DNA of 64,000 nucleotides, from the NCBI GenBank assembly GCA_913061005.1, contig CAJXSH010000007.1, forward strand, positions 1 through 64,000, read 5' to 3'. Below are positions 9,296 to 18,143 of the stretch, piece by piece. Position 1 is the first letter of the stretch, and each line of letters opens with the position of its first letter. The notes beneath the pieces are model-generated. The model did not search any database. It saw nothing but the letters and a program-made list of their open reading frames with translations, and was not told the DNA's origin. A program made the position numbers and the translations under genes. The stretch comes from an uncultured Ectothiorhodospiraceae bacterium (GTDB lineage Bacteria; Pseudomonadota; Gammaproteobacteria; Nitrococcales; Nitrococcaceae).

Positions 9296-10591
9296 ATGAA
9301 CATCGTGATGATGACCAACACCTACACCCCCCATGTGGGCGGGGTGGCGAACTCGGTGGCGGCCTTCGCCGAAGGCTACCGTCGCCGTGGCCACCGGGTG
9401 TTGGTGGTCGCCCCGGTTTTCCCGGATATGCCCACCGACGAGCCGGATGTCATTCGCATCCCGGCCTGGCAGAACTTCAACGGCAGCGATTTCTCGGTGG
9501 TCCTGCCGGTGCCCACCGGGCTGGACGAGGCGCTGGATGGCTTTGCCCCGGATATCATCCACGCCCATCACCCGTTTCTGATCGGCTCGACCGCCCTGCG
9601 GGTGGCCGCCGAGCGACGGGTGCCGCTGGTTTTCACCCACCACACCCTCTACGAGTGCTACACCCACTACGTCCCGGGCGATTCGCCGGCGCTCAAGCGC
9701 TTTGTCATGGCGCTCTCCACCCATTTTGCCAATAGCTGTGACCGGGTGTTCGCCCCCAGCCAGAGCGTCGCCGAGCTGATCACCGACCGGGGCGTGACCA
9801 CCCCCATCCGGGTGGTGCCCACCGGGGTGGATGTCAACGCCTTTGCCAGCGGCGATGGCGCTGCGTTTCGCCGTGAGGCCGGGATCCCCGCCGGGGCCCG
9901 GGTGATCGGCCATGTCGGCCGGCTGGCCGAAGAGAAAAACCTGGGCTATCTGGCCGATGCCATGATCGCCGCCTGCCGGCAGGATGAGACGGTCCACTGC
10001 CTGGTGGTGGGCGATGGCGCGGCGGCGGATGATTTTGACCGGCGCTTCGAGAACGCCGGCCTCGCCGGGCGGCTGACCCGCCCCGGGGCGATGACCCTGC
10101 CCGGGCTGGCCGATGCCTATGCCGCCATGGACAGCTTTGCCTTTGCCTCGCTCACCGAAACCCAGGGGATGGTGGTGGCCGAGGCGATGGCCGCCGGCCT
10201 GCCGGTGGTGGCGCTGGATGCCCCGGGGGTGCGCGAGGTGGTCGACAATCGCAATGGCCGGCTACTGCCCGCCGACAGCGACGCCGGGGCGATGGGCGAG
10301 GCGCTTTTGGCCATTCTCCACCCGTCACCGGCCCAGTCCCGGGCCATGGCCTCGGCGGTGGCGGCAACCGCCGATGCCTTTGCCATGGAGCGATCGGTGG
10401 CCACCGCCCTGGCCCACTACCAGGGGGTCATCGCCGAGCATGGCGCCGCCGCCGGCGCCCGGCAGGCGGCCCGTGATCGCTGGCAGGAGAGCCTGAGGGG
10501 CATCCAGGCCGAGTGGGCGGTCATCCGCGGCCTGGCCCGGGCGGCGGGCAAGGCCATCGCCTCGGACAAGACTCCGGATTACCCGAGCTAG
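9296..10591 (+). CDS. GT4 family glycosyltransferase
   Basis: A 431-residue retaining glycosyltransferase with the GT-B fold. The acceptor half starts with the Gly-rich PHVGGVANSV loop and contains IIHAHHPF. The donor half carries HVGRLAEEKN and the EX7E-type block ETQGMVVAEAMAAGLPVV. No TM segment is present; the lysine/arginine-rich C-terminal tail could touch membrane. It resembles GT4 enzymes that make glucosyl- or mannosyl-diacylglycerols, but the acceptor cannot be fixed. The ATG follows the glycosidase TGA with no gap (TGAATG), so the two are co-translated. Which sugar nucleotide it uses is unknown. Confidence 0.85.
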   Translation: MNIVMMTNTYTPHVGGVANSVAAFAEGYRRRGHRVLVVAPVFPDMPTDEPDVIRIPAWQNFNGSDFSVVLPVPTGLDEALDGFAPDIIHAHHPFLIGSTALRVAAERRVPLVFTHHTLYECYTHYVPGDSPALKRFVMALSTHFANSCDRVFAPSQSVAELITDRGVTTPIRVVPTGVDVNAFASGDGAAFRREAGIPAGARVIGHVGRLAEEKNLGYLADAMIAACRQDETVHCLVVGDGAAADDFDRRFENAGLAGRLTRPGAMTLPGLADAYAAMDSFAFASLTETQGMVVAEAMAAGLPVVALDAPGVREVVDNRNGRLLPADSDAGAMGEALLAILHPSPAQSRAMASAVAATADAFAMERSVATALAHYQGVIAEHGAAAGARQAARDRWQESLRGIQAEWAVIRGLARAAGKAIASDKTPDYPS

Positions 10592-10592
10592 G

Positions 10593-10614
10593 GGCTGTGC
10601 CAGACTGGCCAGCC
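10593..10614. other. Strong hairpin just after the GT4 gene
   Basis: Left arms GGCTG (10593-10597) and GCCAG (10599-10603) pair with CTGGC (10605-10609) and CAGCC (10610-10614), giving a ten-pair stem with a single bulged T. It starts two bases after the stop codon. No T-run follows, so it may be a 3'-end processing or attenuation structure rather than a classic terminator. Confidence 0.45.
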
Positions 10615-10645
10615 GTGTGATTCCCAACCACAAGGCAGGACGACC

Positions 10646-11605
10646 ATGGGTTTACTTGTTGACGGTGTCTGGCATGAGCAGTGGTACGACACCGAGTCCA
10701 CCGGCGGGCGCTTCGAGCGGCCGGAGACCGTGTTCCGGCGCTGGATCGACCCGGCGGGCGATTTTCCACCGCAATCCGGGCGGTATCTGCTCTATGTCTC
10801 GCTGGCCTGTCCCTGGGCCCATCGCACCCTGATCCTGCGCGAGATCAAAGGCCTGGCCCGGCATATCGATGTGGCGGTGGTGCACCCCTACATGGGTAGC
10901 GGCGGCTGGCATTTCGACGGCCGCTATCCCGGCGCCACCGACGAGCCGCTCTATGGGCTTACGCATCTCCATGCGCTCTACCAGCGCGCCGATCCCCACT
11001 ACACCGGCCGGGTGACGGTGCCGGTGCTCTGGGACCGGGTGGGCGAGACCATTGTCAGCAACGAATCGGCCGATCTGGTGCGCATGTTCAACCGCGCCTT
11101 CGATGATCTGCCCGGCGTCGAGACCGGGGTCGATCTCTACCCCGCCGACCGGGCCGAGGCCATCGATGCGCTCAACGAGCGGATCTATCACACGGTGAAT
11201 AACGGCGTGTACAAGGCCGGATTCGCCACCACCCAGGCCGCCTACGAAGAGGCGGTGGCGGCGTTATTTGACAGCCTGGACTGGCTGGAGGCGCAGCTTG
11301 GCGAGCGGCGTTATCTCACCGGGGACGCCATCACCGAGGCCGACTGGCGGCTTTTCACCACACTGGTGCGCTTTGACGCGGTCTATGTCGGCCATTTCAA
11401 GTGCAACCTGCGCCGGATCGACGACTACCCCCATCTGAGTGGCTATCTGCGTGACCTCTACCAGCAGCCGGGCATCGCATCGACCGTGGACCTGGATCAT
11501 ATCAAGCGCCATTACTACACCAGCCACCCGATGATTAACCCCACCGGGGTGATCCCCGCCGGGCCGGTGCTGGATCTCGATGCGCCGCACCATCGGGGCG
11601 CGTGA
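10646..11605 (+). CDS. yqjG: Glutathionyl-hydroquinone reductase (Xi-class GST, YqjG/ECM4 type)
   Basis: A cytoplasmic enzyme of 319 residues that reduces glutathionyl-hydroquinones to hydroquinones with glutathione. The catalytic Cys55 lies in SLACPWAHR, the Xi-class signature. The N-terminal thioredoxin-like domain ends with VPVLWD and the C-terminal helical domain holds EADWRLFTTLVRFDAVY and the HFKCN segment typical of the class. AAGGCAGG precedes the ATG. It lies between the glycosidase/GT4 pair and ribA and looks like its own unit or the head of a unit with ribA, whose start is 12 bases downstream. Confidence 0.94.
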   Translation: MGLLVDGVWHEQWYDTESTGGRFERPETVFRRWIDPAGDFPPQSGRYLLYVSLACPWAHRTLILREIKGLARHIDVAVVHPYMGSGGWHFDGRYPGATDEPLYGLTHLHALYQRADPHYTGRVTVPVLWDRVGETIVSNESADLVRMFNRAFDDLPGVETGVDLYPADRAEAIDALNERIYHTVNNGVYKAGFATTQAAYEEAVAALFDSLDWLEAQLGERRYLTGDAITEADWRLFTTLVRFDAVYVGHFKCNLRRIDDYPHLSGYLRDLYQQPGIASTVDLDHIKRHYYTSHPMINPTGVIPAGPVLDLDAPHHRGA

Positions 11606-11617
11606 TATCCTTATAAG

Positions 11618-12238
11618 ATGATGTCTGAGCAGGCTTTAACCGTTGAAACGGGCGTGCATCACACCGGTGAGGCCCGTCTGCCCACGCGCTGGGGCGAGTA
11701 CCGCATCCACGGCTTCGAGGATGGGGCGGGCGCCGAGCATGTGGCGCTGGTCATGGGCGAGCCCGACGGGGCGGCCGCCCCGCTGGTGCGGGTGCATTCC
11801 GAGTGTCTGACCGGGGATGCGCTTTTCAGCCAGCGCTGTGACTGTGGCCCGCAGCTCGAGGCGGCCATGCAGCGGATCGGCGAGGCCGGTGAGGGCATCA
11901 TTGTCTACCTGCGCCAGGAGGGCCGGGGGATCGGGCTTTTGAACAAAATCCGGGCCTATGGTGTGCAGGACCGGGAGGGGGCCGACACGGTCGAGGCCAA
12001 CGAGGCCCTGGGCTTTGCCCCCGACGCCCGCGACTATGGCGTGGCCGCGGCGATGCTCGCCCATCTGGGCATCCAGCGCCTGCGGCTTTTGACCAACAAC
12101 CCGCAGAAGGTGGCCGGCCTCGAGGCCGCCGGGGTCCAGGTGGTAGAGCGGCTGTCGCTGCGCGCCGGGCGCAACCCGCACAATCATGCCTATCTCGAAA
12201 CCAAGGCGGCCAAATTCGGTCACTGGTTCGAGGACTGA
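11618..12238 (+). CDS. ribA: GTP cyclohydrolase II
   Basis: A 206-residue enzyme that opens GTP to 2,5-diamino-6-ribosylamino-4-pyrimidinone phosphate, the first step of riboflavin synthesis. Zinc ligands Cys63, Cys74 and Cys76 stand in [17 protein letters not shown] with the family spacing, and [11 protein letters not shown] is the GTP-binding and catalytic stretch. It is a stand-alone RibA, not fused to RibB. Two consecutive ATG codons could start it. No good ribosome binding site is present; CTTATAAG lies directly upstream, so the message may be leaderless or coupled to yqjG. The adaptor gene follows 19 bases later. Confidence 0.96.
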   Translation: MMSEQALTVETGVHHTGEARLPTRWGEYRIHGFEDGAGAEHVALVMGEPDGAAAPLVRVHSECLTGDALFSQRCDCGPQLEAAMQRIGEAGEGIIVYLRQEGRGIGLLNKIRAYGVQDREGADTVEANEALGFAPDARDYGVAAAMLAHLGIQRLRLLTNNPQKVAGLEAAGVQVVERLSLRAGRNPHNHAYLETKAAKFGHWFED

Positions 12239-12257
12239 GCCACCGTCGGGAGCCGGG

Positions 12258-13331
12258 ATGAACCTCAAATCCTATCTAATCGCCTTGGCTGTGGCGCTGG
12301 TGCTGGGGGCCTGGATGCTCAGTGGGCAGTTCGCCGATGAGCCGGTCGCCCAGACCGAAGAGAGCGCGTCTGCGGCAGCGCCGATGACCGTCGAGGTGGT
12401 CGAGGTCAGCGCCCGGCCGGTGCAGCGGTTCATCGAAAGCGAGGGCGATACCGAGGCGGATCAGGATGTCCAACTGCGTGCCGAGACCGCCGGGCGGGTC
12501 AGCGCGGTGCGCGTCGAGCAGGGCGAGCGGGTGGCGGCCGGCGATACGCTTTTAACCATTGCCATGGGCGATCGTCAGGCCCGGCTGGCCGAGGCCGAGG
12601 CCCGGGTTGCGCAGCGCCAGGCCGACCTGGATGCCGCCGAGCAGTTGCAGCGCGATGGCTACCAATCCGAGATCGCCGTGCGCGAGGCGCGGGCGGCGCT
12701 GGAATCGGCCCGGGCCCAGTTGGCCGCGATTCGCGAGGATATCGCCAATACCACGGTCACCGCGCCCATCGACGGGCTGTTGCAAAGCCGGGCGGTGGAT
12801 GTGGGTGACTACGTGCGGGTGGGTGATGCGCTGGCGCGGTTGATGACCACCGATCCGCTGGTGGCGGTGGCCCATGTCGCGCAGCAGGACATCCGGCAGA
12901 TCGAGCTGGGCCGGCGCGCCGAGCTGACCCTGGCCACGGGGGATCGCTTGACCGGCCAGATCCGCTATATCAGCGCCGCCGCCGAGGCCGGGTCGAAGAC
13001 CTTTCGGGTCGAGGTCCACGCCGACAACCCGCAGGGACTGCCCGTGGGGGTGAGTGCCACCATCCGCATCCCGCTGGGGGCGGCCCGCGGGCATTTCTTG
13101 AGCCCCGCCTGGCTGTCACTCAACGAGGCCGGCGAGATGGGGGTCAAGACCCTGGATGAGGACAACCGGGTCGTGTTTCGGGCGGTCGAGGTCATTCGCA
13201 CCCAGCGGGACGGCGTCTGGGTGGCCGGGCTGCCCGATTCGATCCGGCTGATTACCGTCGGCCAGGGGTTTGTCCAGACCGGCGAGCAGGTCGACCCGGT
13301 GATGGCCGAGCAGCCGGCCACGGAGCCTTAA
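12258..13331 (+). CDS. RND periplasmic adaptor (membrane fusion protein)
   Basis: A 357-residue adaptor with an N-terminal membrane anchor (about residues 5-24), an acidic linker, a biotinyl-lipoyl half (RAETAGRVSAVRVEQGERV), a short helical hairpin (about 105-160), TAPIDGLLQ as the second lipoyl half, and a beta-barrel domain. GGGAG lies just before the ATG at 12258; a longer frame that starts inside ribA is not needed. It is followed four bases later by its RND pump. It is distinct from the adaptor at the window start, with low visible similarity outside the lipoyl motifs. Confidence 0.92.
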   Translation: MNLKSYLIALAVALVLGAWMLSGQFADEPVAQTEESASAAAPMTVEVVEVSARPVQRFIESEGDTEADQDVQLRAETAGRVSAVRVEQGERVAAGDTLLTIAMGDRQARLAEAEARVAQRQADLDAAEQLQRDGYQSEIAVREARAALESARAQLAAIREDIANTTVTAPIDGLLQSRAVDVGDYVRVGDALARLMTTDPLVAVAHVAQQDIRQIELGRRAELTLATGDRLTGQIRYISAAAEAGSKTFRVEVHADNPQGLPVGVSATIRIPLGAARGHFLSPAWLSLNEAGEMGVKTLDEDNRVVFRAVEVIRTQRDGVWVAGLPDSIRLITVGQGFVQTGEQVDPVMAEQPATEP

Positions 13332-13335
13332 GGCC

Positions 13336-16300
13336 GTGCGGGCGCTGATCGACGCCGCCTTCTCGCGCAGTCGCTCGGTGAGCTTTGTCCTGCTGCTGAT
13401 CGTCGCCATGGGCGTGGTGGCCTACCAGGACATCCCCAAAGAGGCCGAGCCCGACGTCAACATCCCCATCATCTATGTCTCCATGGCCTACGAGGGCATC
13501 TCGCCGGAGGACGCCGAGCGGTTGCTGGTCCGGCCCATGGAGCGCGAGCTCTCGACCATCGAGGGGCTCAACGAGATCAAGGGCACCTCCACCGAAGGCT
13601 TTGCCTCGGTGCTTCTGGAGTTCGACGCCGGCTTTGACGCCGACCGCGCCCTGGATGACGTCCGCGAAGGGGTGGACATTGCCCGCTCGGAGTTGCCCCA
13701 GGGCGTGGAGGAGCCCCGGGTCAACGAGGTCAATGTGGCGCTCTTCCCGGTGCTCACGGTGGCGCTGTCCGGCCCGGTGCCCGAGCGGGCGCTGATCGAT
13801 GCCGCCGAGCAGCTCCAGGACCGGATCGAGGCGGTCCCCGGGGTGCTCGAGGCGGATATCGGCGGCAATCGCGAAGAGCTGCTCGAGGTGGCGGTGGATG
13901 ACCGGGTCATGCAGACCTACGACGTCTCCTATGCCGATCTTTTCAATCTGGTCGACCGCAACAACCGCTTGATCGCCGCCGGGGCCCTGGATACGGGCGC
14001 CGGCCGGCTGTCGGTCAAGGTGCCCGGGGTCATCGAGAGCATGGACGATGTCCTCAACCTGCCGGTGAAGGTGGCCGACGACCGGGTGGTGACCTTCAGC
14101 GATGTGGCCGAGGTGCGGCGCACCTTCAAGGACCCGGACGAGTTTGCCCGCATCAATGGCGAGCCGGCGGTCACACTCGAGGTCTCCAAGCGGGTGGGGG
14201 CCAACATCATCCAGGTCAATGACCAGGTCCGGCGCATTGTCGGTGGCATGCAACAGCAGTGGCCGGCGTCGCTGGAGGTCACCTATCTCCAGGATCGCTC
14301 CGAGGACATCCGCACCATGCTGCGGGATCTGCAGAACAACGTCATGACCGCGGTGGTGCTGGTGATGATCGTGGTGGTGGCGGCCATGGGCTGGCGCCCG
14401 GCGCTGCTGGTGGGGCTGGCCATCCCCGGGGCGTTCCTCGCCGGGATCCTGGTGGTCCACGCCCTGGGCTACACCATGAACATCGTGGTGCTTTTCAGTC
14501 TCATCCTGGTGGTGGGCATGCTGGTGGATGCCGCCATTGTGGTGGTCGAGCTCGCCGAGCGGCGCATGACCGAGGGCTGGAGCCCGCGGGATGCCTATCG
14601 CTACGGGGCCAGGCGCATGAGCTGGCCGATCATCGCGGCCACGGTGACGACCCTGGCGGTGTTCGTGCCGCTGCTTTTCTGGGGCGGCATCGTCGGGCAG
14701 TTCATGAAATACCTGCCCATTACGGTGATCATCACCCTGGCGGCCTCGCTTGCCATGGCGCTGATTTTCATTCCCGTGCTGGGCGGCTGGCTGGCCCGGC
14801 CGCAGCAGGCCCAGGGGGCGCATCAACGCCGCGTGACCATCGCCGAGAGTGGTGATCTCAACCAGCTCGATGGCTTCAGCGGCCGCTACATCCGCCTGCT
14901 GCGGGGGGCGCTGCAGATGCCCGGGACGGTGTTTGTGCTGTTGCTTGCCTTTGTCGTGGCCACCTACATCGCCTACAGCCGGCTGGGTGCCGGGGTGGAG
15001 TTCTTCCCCTCCACCGAGCCGGATTATGCCCGTATCCAGATCCAGGCCCGGGGGGATATGTCGGTCCACGAAAAGGATGCCCTGGTCCGCGAGGTCGAGA
15101 CCCGGGTCATGGCCTTTGACGAGGTGGACTTTGCCTACGCCCGCACCTTTGCCGACCCCACCCGCACCGGCGGCCAGTCCCTGGCCCGGGATGCCATCGG
15201 GGTGGTGCAGCTCGAGTTCGTGGACTGGTCGCAGCGGCGGCCGGCGGCGTCGATCATCCGCGACATCCGCGCGGCGGTGGCGGATGTGCCCGGGGTGCGG
15301 GTGCAGATCACCGAGCAGCAGGAGGGCCCCGGCCAGGCCAAGCCGGTGGAGCTGCAGGTCACCGGGCTGCCGGATCAACTGCCCGCCGGGGTGGCGCAGT
15401 TGCGCGAGCGCATGGCCAGTCTGGGCGGGTTCGCCGATGTCGAGGACAACCGGCCGCTGCCCGGCATCGAGTGGGCGCTGCAGGTGGATCGGGAAAAGGC
15501 GGCGCGCTACGGCGCCGATGTCCAGCTTGTCGGTAACGCCGTCCAGCTTGTCACCAACGGGGTGTTGATTGCCGATTACCGGCCGGATGATGCCGATGAC
15601 GAGCTCGATATCCGGGTGCGCTATCCGGTGGCCGAGCGCAACCTCGACAGCCTGGGCGAGCTGCGGGTGCCGACCCGGTTTGGCCAGGTGCCGGTGAGCA
15701 ATTTCGTCGACTTTCAACCGGCGCCGCGGACCGGCACGCTCGAGCGCATCAACGGCCAGCGCGTGCTCACGGTCAATGCCGATGTCGAGAGCGGCCGGCT
15801 GGTGGACGAGCGGGTCCAGGCGCTGCGCCGGTCGCTGGCCGACGAGCCGCTCGCCGGTGACGTGCAGGTGCTTTTCAAAGGTGAGGACGAGGACCAGCGC
15901 GAGGCCCAGGCGTTCCTCAGCCGGGCCTTTGTGGTGGCCATCGCGTTGATGGCGATCATCCTGGTCACCCAGTTCAACAGCCTCTACCAGACGCTGCTGG
16001 TGCTCTCGGCCATCGTGCTGTCCACCGCCGGTGTGCTGCTCGGGCTGATGCTCACCCAGCGGCCCTTCGGGATCGTCATGGGCGGGGTGGGGATGATCGC
16101 GCTGGCGGGCATTGTGGTGAATAACAACATCGTGCTCATCGATACCTACAACGGCCTGCGCGGCGAGGGCATGCCGGTGCAGGAGGCCATCCTGCGCACC
16201 GCGGCACAGCGTCTGCGGCCGGTGCTTTTGACCTCGGTGACCACCGTGCTGGGGCTCATGCCCATGGTGCTCAAACTCAACGTCGACCTGCTGGGCCGCA

Positions 16301-16482
16301 GCATCGAGTTCAATGCCCCGTCCACCCAGTGGTGGGCCCAGCTTTCGGCGACCATCGCCGGGGGCTTGAGCTTTGCCACGGTGCTGACCCTGCTGCTCAC
16401 GCCCTGTCTGTTGATGCTCGGCCACCGGGTCAGCCAACGCCTGGGTGGCTGGCGGCAGCGCTGGCAAAGCGCCGGGGCCTAG
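13336..16482 (+). CDS. RND efflux permease with altered proton-relay residues
   Basis: A 1048-residue inner-membrane pump starting at GTG four bases after the adaptor stop. Length and repeats match HAE-1 pumps. In TM4 it reads GMLVDAAIVVVE, so only Asp398 of the AcrB Asp407/Asp408 pair is kept and the second is Ala399. In TM10 the AcrB Lys940 position is Asn929, in VVNNNIVLID. Asp934 follows at the end of TM10. This divergent subtype may couple protons differently or carry other substrates. No outer-membrane channel gene is adjacent. The sequence is intact throughout, with no frameshift. Confidence 0.94.
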   Translation: MRALIDAAFSRSRSVSFVLLLIVAMGVVAYQDIPKEAEPDVNIPIIYVSMAYEGISPEDAERLLVRPMERELSTIEGLNEIKGTSTEGFASVLLEFDAGFDADRALDDVREGVDIARSELPQGVEEPRVNEVNVALFPVLTVALSGPVPERALIDAAEQLQDRIEAVPGVLEADIGGNREELLEVAVDDRVMQTYDVSYADLFNLVDRNNRLIAAGALDTGAGRLSVKVPGVIESMDDVLNLPVKVADDRVVTFSDVAEVRRTFKDPDEFARINGEPAVTLEVSKRVGANIIQVNDQVRRIVGGMQQQWPASLEVTYLQDRSEDIRTMLRDLQNNVMTAVVLVMIVVVAAMGWRPALLVGLAIPGAFLAGILVVHALGYTMNIVVLFSLILVVGMLVDAAIVVVELAERRMTEGWSPRDAYRYGARRMSWPIIAATVTTLAVFVPLLFWGGIVGQFMKYLPITVIITLAASLAMALIFIPVLGGWLARPQQAQGAHQRRVTIAESGDLNQLDGFSGRYIRLLRGALQMPGTVFVLLLAFVVATYIAYSRLGAGVEFFPSTEPDYARIQIQARGDMSVHEKDALVREVETRVMAFDEVDFAYARTFADPTRTGGQSLARDAIGVVQLEFVDWSQRRPAASIIRDIRAAVADVPGVRVQITEQQEGPGQAKPVELQVTGLPDQLPAGVAQLRERMASLGGFADVEDNRPLPGIEWALQVDREKAARYGADVQLVGNAVQLVTNGVLIADYRPDDADDELDIRVRYPVAERNLDSLGELRVPTRFGQVPVSNFVDFQPAPRTGTLERINGQRVLTVNADVESGRLVDERVQALRRSLADEPLAGDVQVLFKGEDEDQREAQAFLSRAFVVAIALMAIILVTQFNSLYQTLLVLSAIVLSTAGVLLGLMLTQRPFGIVMGGVGMIALAGIVVNNNIVLIDTYNGLRGEGMPVQEAILRTAAQRLRPVLLTSVTTVLGLMPMVLKLNVDLLGRSIEFNAPSTQWWAQLSATIAGGLSFATVLTLLLTPCLLMLGHRVSQRLGGWRQRWQSAGA

Positions 16483-16538
16483 GCTTGTGCCGCCCCGCTG
16501 GAGGGGTATGCTGGCGCCACTGAAAAGGGAGGGGACCC

Positions 16539-17138
16539 ATGCAGCTCTATACCTCGACGACATCGCCCTACGCCCGGCTGGTCCGGGTGGCGCTGGCCGA
16601 AAAGCAGCTCTCGGCGAGCATTGATTATCAATTTCTCGACCCCTGGCAGGATCCGGCGGCGCTGCAGTCGGTCAACGCCGTCTGCCGGGTGCCGACGCTG
16701 GTCACCGATGATGGCCAGGCGCTGACCGAGGCGGCGGTGATCCTGCTCTTTCTCGAGCGCCGGTATCCCGAGCCACGGCTAATGGGCCGGGACAATGTCG
16801 AGCAGGTCCATGCCCGCCTGGGTCAGGCCCTGGGCTGCATCGATGCCGGCGTGGGGGTGATCACCGAGCGTCGCCATGGCGACCCCGAGACCGCACTCAC
16901 CCGTCGGCGGGCCGCCGCCCTTGAGCGCTCGGCCCATGCCATTGCCGAAGCGGTGGACGTGGACGGCGACGGCAAGCCGGATCTCGGCAGCCTGGCCCAG
17001 GCGGTGACCCTGGCCTGGCTGGAGTTCCGCTTTGCCGCCGAGTTGCCCTGGCGCGAGCAGCATCCGGCCACCGCCGAGTGGCTCGATCGCATCAGTCAGC
17101 GCCCCTCGTTTGTCGAGACCCAGCCACCGGCTGCCTGA
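16539..17138 (+). CDS. Glutathione S-transferase family protein
   Basis: A soluble protein of 199 residues. The N-terminal thioredoxin-like domain begins QLYTSTTSPYARLVRVAL, where Ser8/Ser9 could be the glutathione-activating residues, and has the cis-proline VPTLV and the TEAAVIL gamma-glutamyl-binding site. The C-terminal half is the helical GST domain, ending in WLDRISQRPSF. GGGAGGGG precedes the ATG. It overlaps the azlC start by one base (TGATG). It is one of four glutathione- or MAPEG-type proteins in this window; its substrate is unknown. Confidence 0.9.
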   Translation: MQLYTSTTSPYARLVRVALAEKQLSASIDYQFLDPWQDPAALQSVNAVCRVPTLVTDDGQALTEAAVILLFLERRYPEPRLMGRDNVEQVHARLGQALGCIDAGVGVITERRHGDPETALTRRRAAALERSAHAIAEAVDVDGDGKPDLGSLAQAVTLAWLEFRFAAELPWREQHPATAEWLDRISQRPSFVETQPPAA

Positions 17139-17830
17139 TGACAACCGGCCGGGCCGCCTTTGTCGCCGGTTTGCAGGCGGTCGCCCCGATGGTGGCGGCG
17201 ATCGTGCCGTTTGGCGTGACCGCCGGGGTGGCCGGGCTGGATGCCGGTCTGGGGCCGTGGGTCACCATGGGGATGTCGGTGGTGATCTTTGCCGGTGCCT
17301 CGCAGCTTGCCAGCATCCAGCTACTCGATGCCGGCGCGGCGGTCCCGCTGGTCATCGTCACCGCGCTGCTCATCAACCTGCGGATGGTGATGTACAGCGC
17401 CCACCTGGCGCCGCATTTCCAGCAGGCATCGGGGCCGACCCGGTCGTTGATGGCCTATCTGCTCACCGACCAGGCCTATGCGCTGACCATCTCGCGGGTG
17501 ATGGATGACCGGCCGCTGCTGGCGGGGCATTGCTTTTATCTGGGCGCGGCGCTGCCCCTGTGGGGGGTCTGGCAGATCGCCACGGCCTTTGGTTACTGGG
17601 CCGGGGCGGCGGTGCCGGCGGGCTGGGAGCTGGGGTTTTTTGTGCCGCTCATCTTTCTGGCGCTTTTGGTGATGTCGATTCGCAGCCTCCCGGGGCTACT
17701 GGCCGCGGCGGTGGCCGGCACCATTGCCGTGGCCGGGGCAAGCCTGCCGGCGGGGCTGGGACTGACGCTGGGGGCCGTGGCCGGGATTGCCACCGGGGTC
17801 GTGGCCGAACGCTGGAGACCCCATGCCTGA
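17138..17830 (+). CDS. azlC: AzlC family branched-chain amino acid export subunit
   Basis: A 230-residue inner-membrane protein with several TM helices. It has the AzlC features VPFGVTAGVAG, FAGASQLASIQLL and LINLRMVMYSA. With AzlD it forms an exporter of branched-chain amino acids, as known from azaleucine resistance in Bacillus and YgaZH in Escherichia coli. I use the ATG at 17138 that overlaps the GST stop; the frame open upstream lies inside the GST gene. The end overlaps azlD by eight bases. Confidence 0.93.
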   Translation: MTTGRAAFVAGLQAVAPMVAAIVPFGVTAGVAGLDAGLGPWVTMGMSVVIFAGASQLASIQLLDAGAAVPLVIVTALLINLRMVMYSAHLAPHFQQASGPTRSLMAYLLTDQAYALTISRVMDDRPLLAGHCFYLGAALPLWGVWQIATAFGYWAGAAVPAGWELGFFVPLIFLALLVMSIRSLPGLLAAAVAGTIAVAGASLPAGLGLTLGAVAGIATGVVAERWRPHA

Positions 17831-18143
17831 TCCGGTGTGGTGGGTGGTGCTGGCGATCGGGGCCGGGACGTTTTTCTGGCGGGGGTCGTTTCTGGTCTTT
17901 GGCCGGGGGCTGCACATGCCCGATCTGGTCCGGCGGGCGCTTAACTACGTGCCGCCGGCGGTCTTTGCCGCGTTGGTGCTGCCGGGGCTTGTCCAGTTCC
18001 AGGCCGAAGGGGGCATCGATGCCCCGCGGCTGGCGGCGGGCCTGCTGGCCGCCGCGGTGGCCTGGCGCACCCAGGGGACCATCGCCACGCTGGTGGCGGG
18101 CATGGTCACCCTGTGGGCGCTGCGGGCGTTGCTGGGGGGTTAG
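17823..18143 (+). CDS. azlD: AzlD family branched-chain amino acid export subunit
   Basis: A 106-residue membrane protein with four likely TM helices and the AzlD signature of a Trp-Arg pair after TM1 (FFWRGSFLVF), then RRALNYVPPAVFAALVLPGL. It is the small partner of AzlC and overlaps it by eight bases, so the subunits are made together. Its TAG overlaps the stop of a minus-strand small gene by four bases, leaving no room for a terminator. Confidence 0.92.
   Translation: MPDPVWWVVLAIGAGTFFWRGSFLVFGRGLHMPDLVRRALNYVPPAVFAALVLPGLVQFQAEGGIDAPRLAAGLLAAAVAWRTQGTIATLVAGMVTLWALRALLGG

Noticed and set aside
6947-9997. Open frame of 1016 codons opposite the glycosidase and GT4 genes
   Set aside because: Antisense shadow with no domain and no ribosome binding site; the plus-strand proteins are well formed.
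13252-16563. Open frame of 1103 codons opposite the second RND pump gene
   Set aside because: The translation is His/Gly/Asp/Gln-rich low-complexity text typical of the antisense of GC-rich genes, while the plus strand encodes a full RND pump.
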